64,000 bases of DNA, from positions 30,693,672-30,757,671 of the forward strand of contig NC_135134.1 in the NCBI RefSeq assembly GCF_051014445.1. Direction: 5' to 3'. A model generated the notes under the pieces. That model saw only the letters and a list, made by a program, of their open reading frames with translations, was not told the origin of the DNA and made no database searches. Origin of the DNA: Colletes latitarsis. Its lineage: Eukaryota; Arthropoda; Insecta; Hymenoptera; Colletidae. Below, one piece after another: positions 50,321-60,456 of this stretch (its first letter is position 1; each line of letters starts with the position of its first letter). The position numbers and the translations under genes were made by a program.

Positions 50321-50996
50321 CAGGGTGTTCGGCCATCCATGGGAAAAATTTTAATGGGGGATTCTAGAGGTCAAATAAGACGAAAATCAAGAATACCAAT
50401 TTGTTGATGGAGGCACTGTTAAAAAGTTATTAATGTTTAAAGTTCCGCTCGTACTGAATTTTTTTCTCGAAAATGCGCAAGATTACGGGGGTATGTCTAT
50501 ACATAAAAAATGATTGTCACCGACCCTCGCAACTGAAAATAATTTTTCACAGAACGATTTGAAATCTTTCTTTTTCATCGAAAAATATAGGCACCCGATT
50601 AGATTTTCGGTAAGGAATTTTTTTCTCGAAAGTGCGTAGGATTTCGGGGGTATGTGTAATGACCAAAAATGATTGTAATTGACCCCTGTAACCGAAAATA
50701 ATTTTTTTAGAACGATTTGAAAAATTTGTTTTTCGCCGAAAAATATCAACACATACTCGAATTTTTTTCTCGAAACTGAGTAGGATTTCGAATATATGTC
50801 TATTCACTAAAAATGCTTGTAATTGACCTCCGCAGCCGAAAATAATTTTTCTGGAACAACTTGAAATTTTTGAATCAAATTGTTAATAACTTTTTAACGA
50901 AGCCTCCATCAACAAATTGGTATTCTTGATTTTCGTTTTAGTTTGGCCTCTAGAATATCCTATTAAAATGTTTCTCAGGGCTGGCCGAACACCCTC
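50321..50996. mobile_element. TA-flanked inverted-repeat (MITE-like) element B
   Basis: 676-bp relative of element A with the same ends (CAGGGTGTTCGGCC; GGCCGAACACCCTC at the right, last base C instead of G) and TA on both sides. It contains the module AACGATTTGAAA...TTTTTCTCGAAA several times. Non-coding. It is the last element before the satellite resumes, leaving only 18 bp (50997-51014) in between. Confidence 0.85.
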
Positions 50997-51689
50997 TATA
51001 CTACTATGTTTACTAGATCCTGGGTTTTTTCCGTGTTTGAATCACGTAGTAATGTGGTAACACACTGAAGCAGTCAATTAAACCTGGTTTCGATCAATAT
51101 TTTAGAGGATAACACCGGTTAGGTCTGGGTTAGGTCTGGGTTATGCCCGCATCTGGCTCATGATTTTGCCATCTTCGCATACTTGTTGGCCAGATCTTGG
51201 GTTTTTTTCGAGTTTGAATCACGTAGTAATGTGGTAATACACTGAAGCAGTCAATTAAACCTGGTTTCGATCAATATTTTAGAGGATAACACCGGTTAGG
51301 TCTGGGTTAGGTCTGGGTTATGCCCGCATCTGGCTCATGATTTTGCCTTCATCGCATACTTGTTGGCCAGATCCTGGGTTTTTTCCGTGTTTGAATCACG
51401 TAGTAATGTGGTCACACATTGAAGCAGTCAATTAAACCTGGTTTCGATCAATATTTCAGAGGATAACACCGGTTAGGTCTGGGTTAGGTCTGGGAAATGC
51501 GCGCATCTGGCTTATTCTTTCGCATTCTTCGCATACTTGTTGGCCAGATCCTGGGTATTTTCCGTGTTTGAAACACGTAGTAATGTGGTAACACACTGAA
51601 GCAGTCAATTAAACCTGGATTCGGTCAGTATTTTAGAGGATAACACCGGTTAGGTCTGGGTTAGGTCTGGGATGTGCGCGCATCTGGCT

Positions 51690-53490
51690 TATACTTTCGC
51701 CTTTTTCGCATACTTGTTGGCCAGATCCTGGGTTTTTTTCGTGTTTGAATCACGTAGTAATTTGGTACCACACTGAAGCAGTCAATTAAACCTGGTTTCG
51801 ATCAATATTTTAGAGGATAACACCGGTTAGGTCTGGGTTAGGTCTGGGTTATGCCCGCATCTGGCTCATGATTCTGCCTTCTCCGCATACTTGTTGGCCA
51901 GATCCTGGGTTTTTTTCGTGTTTGAATCACGTAGGAATGTGGTAACACACTGAAGCAGTCAATTAAACCTGGTTTCGATCAATATTTCAGAGGATAACAC
52001 CGGTTAGGTCTGGGTTAGGTCTGGGTTATGCCCGCATCTGGCTCATGATTTTGCCTTCTTCGCATACTTGTTGGCCAGATCCTGGGTTTTTTTCGTGTTT
52101 GAATCACGTAGGAATGTGGTAACACACTGAAGCAGTCAATTAAACCTGGTTTCGATCAATATTTTAGAGGATAACACCGGTTAGGTCTGGGTTTGGTCTG
52201 GGATATGCGCGCATCTGGCTTATACTTTCGCCTTCTTCGCATACTTGTTGGCCAGATCCTGGGTTTTTTTCGTGTTTGAATCACGTAGTAATGTGGTAAC
52301 AAACTGAAGCAGTCAATAAAACCTGGTTTCGATCAATATTTTAGAGGATAACACCGGTTAGGTCTGGGTTAGGTCTGGGTTACGCCCGCATCTGGCTCAT
52401 GATTTTGCCTTCATCGCATACTTGTTGGCCAGATCCTGGGTTTTTTCCGTGTTTGAATCACGTAGTAATGTGGTAACACACTGAAGCAGTCAATTAAACC
52501 TGGTTTCGATCAATATTTTAGAGGATAACACCGGTTAGGTCTGGGTTAGGTCCGGGATATGCGCGCATATGGCTTATACTTTCGCCTTTTTCGCATACTT
52601 GTTGGCCAGATCCTGGGTTTTTTTCGTGTTTGAATCACGTAGTAATGTGGTACCACACTGAAGCAGTCAATTAAACCTGGTTTCGATCAATATTTTAGAG
52701 GATAACACCGGTTAGGTCTGGGTTAGGTCTGGGTTATGCCCGCATCTGGCTCATGATTCTGCCTTCTCCGCATACTTGTTGGCCAGATCCTGGGTTTTTT
52801 TCGTGTTTGAATCACGTAGGAATGTGGTAACACACTGAAGCAGTCAATTAAACCTGGTTTCGATCAATATTTCAGAGGATAACACCGGTTAGGTCTGGGT
52901 TAGGTCTGGGTTATGCCCGCATCTGGCTCATGATTTTGCCTTCTTCGCATACTTGTTGGCCAGATCCTGGGTTTTTTTCGTGTTTGAATCACGTAGGAAT
53001 GTGGTAACACACTGAAGCAGTCAATTAAACCTGGTTTCGATCAATATTTTAGAGGATAACACCGGTTAGGTCTGGGTTTGGTCTGGGATATGCGCGCATC
53101 TGGCTTATACTTTCGCCTTCTTCGCATACTTGTTGGCCAGATCCTGGGTTTTTTTCGTGTTTGAATCACGTAGTAATGTGGTAACAAACTGAAGCAGTCA
53201 ATAAAACCTGGTTTCGATCAATATTTTAGAGGATAACACCGGTTAGGTCTGGGTTAGGTCTGGGTTACGCCCGCATCTGGCTCATGATTTTGCCTTCATC
53301 GCATACTTGTTGGCCAGATCCTGGGTTTTTTCCGTGTTTGAATCACGTAGTAATGTGGTAACACACTGAAGCAGTCAATTAAACCTGGTTTCGATCAATA
53401 TTTTAGAGGATAACACCGGTTAGGTCTGGGTTAGGTCCGGGATATGCGCGCATATGGCTTATACTTTCGCCTTTTTCGCATACTTGTTGG
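51690..53490 (+). repeat. 5-monomer duplication (885 bp)
   Basis: GTTTGGTCTG lies at 52191 and 53076, exactly 885 bp apart. Flanking private variants (TGATTCTGCCTTCTCCGC, AACAAACTG, CAATAAAACC, TTACGCCCGC, GGTCCGGGATATGCG) repeat in the same order. Confidence 0.85.
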
Positions 53491-53512
53491 CCAGATCCTG
53501 GGTTTTTTCCGT

Positions 53513-54043
53513 GTTTGAATCACGTAGTAATGTGGTGACACACTGAAGCAGTCAATTAAACCTGGTTTCGATCAATATTTTAGAGGATAACACCGGTTAG
53601 GTCTGGGTTAGGTCTGGGTTATGCCCGCATCTGGCTCATGATTTTGCCGTCTTCGCATACTTGTTGGCCAGATCCTGGGGTTTTTTCGTGTTTGAATCAC
53701 GTAGTAATGTGGTGACACACTGAAGCAGTCAATTAAACCTGGTTTCGATCAATATTTTAGAGGATAACACCGGTTAGGTCTGGGTTAGGTCTGGGTTATG
53801 CCCGCATCTGGCTCATGATTTTGCCGTCTTCGCATACTTGTTGGCCAGATCCTGGGGTTTTTTCGTGTTTGAATCACGTAGTAATGTGGTGACACACTGA
53901 AGCAGTCAATTAAACCTGGTTTCGATCAATATTTTAGAGGATAACGCCGGTTAGGTCTGGGTTAGGTCTGGGTTATGCCCGCATCTGGCTCATGATTTTG
54001 CCGTCTTCGCATACTTGTTGGCCAGATCCTGGGGTTTTTTCGT
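53513..54043 (+). repeat. Three nearly identical adjacent monomers
   Basis: Monomers beginning at 53513, 53690 and 53867 share GGTGACACAC, TTGCCGTCTTCGC and CCTGGGGTTTTTTCG, a combination not seen elsewhere in the window. The third differs by ACGCCGG. A very recent single-monomer amplification. Confidence 0.85.
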
Positions 54044-54394
54044 GTTTGAATCACGTAATAATGTGGTAACACACTGAAGCTGTCAATTAAACCTGGTTTC
54101 GATCAATATTTTAGAGGATAACACCGGTTAGGTCTGGGTTAGGTCTGGGAAATGCGCGCATCTGGCTTATACTTTCGCCTTCTTCGCATACTTGTTGGCC
54201 AGATCTTGGGTTTTTTTCGTGTTTGAATCACGTAGTAATGTGGTAACACACTGAAGCAGTCAATTAAACCTGGTTTCGATCAATATTTTAGAGGATAACA
54301 CCGGTTAGGTCTGGGTTAGGTCTGGGTTATGCCCGCATCTGGCTCATGATTTTGCCTTCATCGCATACTTATTGGCCAGATCCTGGGTTTTTTC

Positions 54395-57300
54395 CGTGTT
54401 TGAATCACGTAGTAATGTGGTAACACACTGAAGCAGTCAATTAAACCTGGTTTCGATCAATATTTCAGAGGATAACGCCGGTTAGCTCTGGGTTAGGTCT
54501 GGGAAATGCGCGCATCTGGCTCATGATTTTGCCTTCTTCGCATACTTGTTGGCCTGATCCTGGGTATTTTCCGTGTTTGAATCACGTAGTAATGTGGTAA
54601 CACACTGAAGCAGTCAATTAAACCTGGTTTCGATCAATATTTCAGAGGATAACACCGGTTAGGTCTGGGTTAGGTCTGGGTTATGCCCGCATCTGGCTCA
54701 TGATTTTGCCTTCTTCGCATACTTGTTGGCCAGATCCTGGGTTTTTTTCGTGTTTGAATCACGTAGTAATGTGGTAATACACTGAAGCAGTCAATTAAAC
54801 CTGGTTTCGATCAATATTTTAGAGGATAACACCGGTTAGGTCTGGGTTAGGTCTGGGTTATGCCCGCATCTGGCTCATGATTTTGCCTTCATCGCATACT
54901 TGTTGGCCAGATCCTGGGTTTTTTTCGGGTTTGAATCACGTAGTAATGTGGTACCACACAGAAACAGTCCACTAAACCTGGATTCGGACAGTATTTAGGA
55001 GGATAACACCGGTTAGGTCTGGGTTAGGTCCGGGATATGCGCGCATATGGCTTATACTTTCGCCTTTTTCGCAAACTTGTTGGCCAGATGCTGGGTTTTT
55101 TCCGTGTTTGAATCACGTAGTAATGTGGTAACACACTGAAGCAGTCAATTAAACCTGGTTTCGATCAATATTTTAGAGGATAACACCGGTTAGGTCTGGG
55201 TTAGGTCTGGGTTATGCCCGCATCTGGCTCATGATTTTGCCTTCATCGCATACTTGTTGGCCAGATCCTGGGTTTTTTTCGGGTTTGAATCACGTAGTAA
55301 TGTGGTACCACACAGAAACAGTCCACTAAACCTGGATTCGGACAGTATTTAGGAGGATAACACCGGTTAGGTCTGGGTTAGGTCCGGGATATGCGCGCAT
55401 ATGGCTTATACTTTCGCCTTTTTCGCAAACTTGTTGGCCAGATGCTGGGTTTTTTCCGTGTTTGAATCACGTAGTAATGTGGTAACACACTGAAGCAGTC
55501 AATTAAACCTGGTTTCGATCAATATTTCAGAGGATAACACCGGTTAGGTCTGGGTTAGGTCTGGGAAATGCGCGCATCTGGCTTATACTTTCGCCTTCTT
55601 CGCATACTTGTTGGCCAGATCCTGGGTTTTTTTCGTGTTTGAAACACGTAGTAATGTGGTACCACACTGAAGCAGTCAATTAAACCTGGTTTCGATCAAT
55701 ATTTTAGAGGATAACACCGGTTAGGTCTGGCTTAGGTCTGGGTTATGCCCGCATCTGGCTCATGATTTTGCCTTCTTCGCATACTTGTTGGCCAGATCCT
55801 GGGTTTTTTTCGTGTTTGAATCACGTAGGAATGTGGTAACACACTGAAGCAGTCAATTAAACCTTGTTTCGATCAATATTTTAGAGGATAACACCGGTTA
55901 GGTCTGGGTTAGGTCTGGGTTATGTCCGCATCTGGCTCATGATTTTGCCTTCATCGCATACTTGTTGGCCAGATCCTGGGTTTTTTTCGTGTTTGAATCA
56001 CGTAGTAATGTGGTAACACACTGAAGCAGTCAATTAAACCTGGTTTCGATCAATATTTTAGAGGATAACACCGGTTAGGTCTGGCTTAGGTCTGGGTTAT
56101 GCCCGCATCTGGCTCATGATTTTGCCTTCTTCGCATACTTGTTGGCCAGATCCTGGGTTTTTTTCGTGTTTGAATCACGTAGGAATGTGGTAACACACTG
56201 AAGCAGTCAATTAAACCTTGTTTCGATCAATATTTTAGAGGATAACACCGGTTAGGTCTGGGTTAGGTCTGGGTTATGTCCGCATCTGGCTCATGATTTT
56301 GCCTTCTTCGCATACTTGTTGGCCAGATCCTGGGTTTTTTTCGTGTTTGAATCACGTAGTAATGTGGTAATACACTGAAGCAGTCAATTAAACCTGGTTT
56401 CGATCAAAATTTTAGAGGATAACACCGGTTAGGTCTGGGTTAGGTCTGGGTTATGCCCGCATCTGGCTGATGATTTTGCCTTCTTCGCATACTTGTTGGC
56501 CAGATCCTGGGTTTTTTTCGTGTTTGAGTCACGTAGTAATGTGGTAACACACTGAAGCAGTCAAATAAACCTGGTTTCGATCAATATTTTAGAGGATAAC
56601 GCCGGTTAGGTCTGGGTTAGGTCTGGGTTATGCCCGCATCTGGCTCATGATTTTGCCTTCATCGCATACTTGTTGGCCAGATCCTGGGTTTTTTCCGTGT
56701 TTGAATCACGTAGTAATGTGGTAACTCACTGAAGCAGTCAATTAAACCTGGTTTCGATCAAAATTTTAGAGGATAACACCGGTTAGGTCTGGGTTAGGTC
56801 TGGGTTATGCCCGCATCTGGCTCATGATTTTGCCTTCATCGCATACTTGTTGGCCAGATCCTGGGTTTTTTCCGTGTTTGAATCACGTAGTAATGTGGTA
56901 ACTCACTGAAGCAGTCAATTAAACCTGGTTTCGATCAATATTTCAGAGGATAACACCGGTTAGGTCTGGGTTAGGTCTGGGTTATGCCTGCATCTGGCTC
57001 ATGATTTTGCCTTCTTCGCATACTTGTTGGCCAGATCCTGGGTTTTTTTCGTGTTTGAATCACGTAGTAATGTGGTAACACACTGAAGCAGTCAATTAAA
57101 CCTGGTTTCGATCAATATTTCAGAGGATAACGCCGGTTAGCTCTGGGTTAGGTCTGGGAAATGCGCGCATCTGGCTCATGATTTTGCCTTCTTCGCATAC
57201 TTGTTGGCCTGATCCTGGGTATTTTCCGTGTTTGAATCACGTAGTAATGTGGTAACACACTGAAGCAGTCAATTAAACCTGGTTTCGATCAATATTTCAG

Positions 57301-59720
57301 AGGATAACACCGGTTAGGTCTGGGTTAGGTCTGGGTTATGCCCGCATCTGGCTCATGATTTTGCCTTCTTCGCATACTTGTTGGCCAGATCCTGGGTTTT
57401 TTTCGTGTTTGAATCACGTAGTAATGTGGTAATACACTGAAGCAGTCAATTAAACCTGGTTTCGATCAATATTTTAGAGGATAACACCGGTTAGGTCTGG
57501 GTTAGGTCTGGGTTATGCCCGCATCTGGCTCATGATTTTGCCTTCATCGCATACTTGTTGGCCAGATCCTGGGTTTTTTTCGGGTTTGAATCACGTAGTA
57601 ATGTGGTACCACACAGAAACAGTCCACTAAACCTGGATTCGGACAGTATTTAGGAGGATAACACCGGTTAGGTCTGGGTTAGGTCCGGGATATGCGCGCA
57701 TATGGCTTATACTTTCGCCTTTTTCGCAAACTTGTTGGCCAGATGCTGGGTTTTTTCCGTGTTTGAATCACGTAGTAATGTGGTAACACACTGAAGCAGT
57801 CAATTAAACCTGGTTTCGATCAATATTTTAGAGGATAACACCGGTTAGGTCTGGGTTAGGTCTGGGTTATGCCCGCATCTGGCTCATGATTTTGCCTTCA
57901 TCGCATACTTGTTGGCCAGATCCTGGGTTTTTTTCGGGTTTGAATCACGTAGTAATGTGGTACCACACAGAAACAGTCCACTAAACCTGGATTCGGACAG
58001 TATTTAGGAGGATAACACCGGTTAGGTCTGGGTTAGGTCCGGGATATGCGCGCATATGGCTTATACTTTCGCCTTTTTCGCAAACTTGTTGGCCAGATGC
58101 TGGGTTTTTTCCGTGTTTGAATCACGTAGTAATGTGGTAACACACTGAAGCAGTCAATTAAACCTGGTTTCGATCAATATTTCAGAGGATAACACCGGTT
58201 AGGTCTGGGTTAGGTCTGGGAAATGCGCGCATCTGGCTTATACTTTCGCCTTCTTCGCATACTTGTTGGCCAGATCCTGGGTTTTTTTCGTGTTTGAAAC
58301 ACGTAGTAATGTGGTACCACACTGAAGCAGTCAATTAAACCTGGTTTCGATCAATATTTTAGAGGATAACACCGGTTAGGTCTGGCTTAGGTCTGGGTTA
58401 TGCCCGCATCTGGCTCATGATTTTGCCTTCTTCGCATACTTGTTGGCCAGATCCTGGGTTTTTTTCGTGTTTGAATCACGTAGGAATGTGGTAACACACT
58501 GAAGCAGTCAATTAAACCTTGTTTCGATCAATATTTTAGAGGATAACACCGGTTAGGTCTGGGTTAGGTCTGGGTTATGTCCGCATCTGGCTCATGATTT
58601 TGCCTTCATCGCATACTTGTTGGCCAGATCCTGGGTTTTTTTCGTGTTTGAATCACGTAGTAATGTGGTAACACACTGAAGCAGTCAATTAAACCTGGTT
58701 TCGATCAATATTTTAGAGGATAACACCGGTTAGGTCTGGCTTAGGTCTGGGTTATGCCCGCATCTGGCTCATGATTTTGCCTTCTTCGCATACTTGTTGG
58801 CCAGATCCTGGGTTTTTTTCGTGTTTGAATCACGTAGGAATGTGGTAACACACTGAAGCAGTCAATTAAACCTTGTTTCGATCAATATTTTAGAGGATAA
58901 CACCGGTTAGGTCTGGGTTAGGTCTGGGTTATGTCCGCATCTGGCTCATGATTTTGCCTTCTTCGCATACTTGTTGGCCAGATCCTGGGTTTTTTTCGTG
59001 TTTGAATCACGTAGTAATGTGGTAATACACTGAAGCAGTCAATTAAACCTGGTTTCGATCAAAATTTTAGAGGATAACACCGGTTAGGTCTGGGTTAGGT
59101 CTGGGTTATGCCCGCATCTGGCTGATGATTTTGCCTTCTTCGCATACTTGTTGGCCAGATCCTGGGTTTTTTTCGTGTTTGAGTCACGTAGTAATGTGGT
59201 AACACACTGAAGCAGTCAAATAAACCTGGTTTCGATCAATATTTTAGAGGATAACGCCGGTTAGGTCTGGGTTAGGTCTGGGTTATGCCCGCATCTGGCT
59301 CATGATTTTGCCTTCATCGCATACTTGTTGGCCAGATCCTGGGTTTTTTCCGTGTTTGAATCACGTAGTAATGTGGTAACTCACTGAAGCAGTCAATTAA
59401 ACCTGGTTTCGATCAAAATTTTAGAGGATAACACCGGTTAGGTCTGGGTTAGGTCTGGGTTATGCCCGCATCTGGCTCATGATTTTGCCTTCATCGCATA
59501 CTTGTTGGCCAGATCCTGGGTTTTTTCCGTGTTTGAATCACGTAGTAATGTGGTAACTCACTGAAGCAGTCAATTAAACCTGGTTTCGATCAATATTTCA
59601 GAGGATAACACCGGTTAGGTCTGGGTTAGGTCTGGGTTATGCCTGCATCTGGCTCATGATTTTGCCTTCTTCGCATACTTGTTGGCCAGATCCTGGGTTT
59701 TTTTCGTGTTTGAATCACGT
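54395..59720 (+). repeat. 15-monomer duplication (2655 bp), with nested 2-monomer repeats
   Basis: GGCCTGATCC occurs at about 54551 and 57206, 2655 bp (15 monomers) apart; other shared markers are GTTAGCTCTGGG, the CAGAAACAGTCCAC monomers, CTGGCTTAGG, ACCTTGTTTCG, TTATGTCCGC, GGCTGATGATT, AAAATTTTAGAGG and TTATGCCTGC. Inside each copy the CAGAAACAG monomer and its neighbour are duplicated at 354 bp, as is the CTGGCTTAGG/ACCTTG pair. Copy one is about 54395-57049 and copy two about 57050-59705. Confidence 0.88.
54947..54958. repeat. Perfect palindrome TGTGGTACCACA in the same rare monomer subtype
   Basis: The common form TGTGGTAACACA is not symmetric. One base change in this subtype makes a 12-bp perfect palindrome. 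The same monomer carries CAGAAACAGTCCAC, GGATTCGGACAG and, 76 bp on, the 14-bp palindrome at 55035-55048. Confidence 0.85.
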
Positions 59721-59900
59721 AGGAATGTGGTAACACACTGAAGCAGTCAATTAAACCTGGTTTCGATCAATATTTTAGAGGATAACACCGGTTATGTCTG
59801 GGTTAGGTCTGGGTTATGCCCGCATCTGGCTCATGATTTTGCCTTCATCGCATACTTGTTGGCCAGATCCTGGGTTTTTTCCGTCTTTGAATCACGTAGT

Positions 59901-59915
59901 AATGTGGTAACTCAC
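59901..59915. repeat. R1-clade element target duplication, left copy
   Basis: AATGTGGTAACTCAC abuts the poly(T) end of the retrotransposon and is repeated exactly at 63608-63622 on the other side. Preceding bases differ (GTAGT against GGTTG), fixing the length at 15. Confidence 0.93.
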
Positions 59916-59940
59916 TTTTTTTTTTTTTTTTTTTTTTTTT
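59916..59940 (-). other. Poly(A) tail of the R1-clade element
   Basis: 25 uninterrupted T on the plus strand, directly after the left target duplication. Confidence 0.95.
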
Positions 59941-60456
59941 GTCGTGGGGAAAATCTTCGAAAGACTCCCTCCCACCTCCTTGGGGAGAGGTGGGAGGGGT
60001 GTGTGGGATTCCCCGCGCCCGTACAACGACAGGCGCGGGACCTACCCACTAAAAACCCCACGGTGACCCTTCGGCACGCTTTGGGAGGATACCGGGAATC
60101 GCTCGAAGCATTCTTCCGGTATCCTCCCCGTGCCCGCGCTTTCGCGCCCATCCCCCGGGGGGACAATCGGTCCCCCCAGTAGACACACTGCCTCATAGCG
60201 GCGGGACGGGGCCACTCCATCCCGCCGCTATCCGTCCCGAGGCTGCGTTTAGTGGCGGTTGCGAGCCCCAACTCGCAACCGCCCGCGACCCCGTTTCCAC
60301 CCCTCGGCGGCCGGGCGTTCATGGCCGCACCAGACCGCCGAGGGTGCCTCCCCTTGCGTCGGACCGGTAGGGGGAGGCACTCCTACCCCCAACCGGTCCG
60401 ACCCGGCGCCGCCTGGCGGGAGGAGGGTCCCCTCAGGACCCCCCTCCCAGCCTAGG
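59941..60456 (-). other. 3' untranslated region of the R1-clade element
   Basis: About 516 bp between the stop codon and the tail, GC-rich, with several short hairpin-capable stretches (for example CCCACCTCCTTGGGG with AGGTGGG at 59968-59996, and AGGATACCGG with CCGGTATCCT at 60087-60126). In this clade the 3' end is typically what the reverse transcriptase recognises; whether these hairpins do that here is inference. Open frames in this segment on either strand are GC-bias artefacts. Confidence 0.8.

Larger units (their letters stand above)
39641..51014. other. AT-rich 11.4-kb insertion interrupting the satellite
   Basis: The satellite stops after ...TTGTTGGCC (monomer base 157) at 39640 and resumes with AGATCCTGGG (monomer base 158) at 51015, so no satellite base is lost and none is clearly duplicated (at most the single A at 39641). 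The insert is AT-rich and made of nested or juxtaposed mobile elements, all decayed. Its outer ends begin ACGTGTTGAC and finish TATGTTTACT. They are not inverted repeats of each other, and I recognise no element termini. Confidence 0.9.
51015..59915 (+). repeat. 177-bp satellite, array II
   Basis: Resumes at monomer base 158 and runs to monomer base 31: 20 + 50 x 177 + 31 = 8901 bp, with no net length change at all. Same orientation and landmarks as array I, including paired TTAGGTCTGGG boxes. The local higher-order pattern differs from array I (see separate entries). Confidence 0.98.

Noticed and set aside
39641..51014. The whole insertion as a Helitron (CTAG near the right end)
   Set aside because: The left end lacks TC, the join is not between A and T, and assigning CTAG to the element would break the exact satellite phase.
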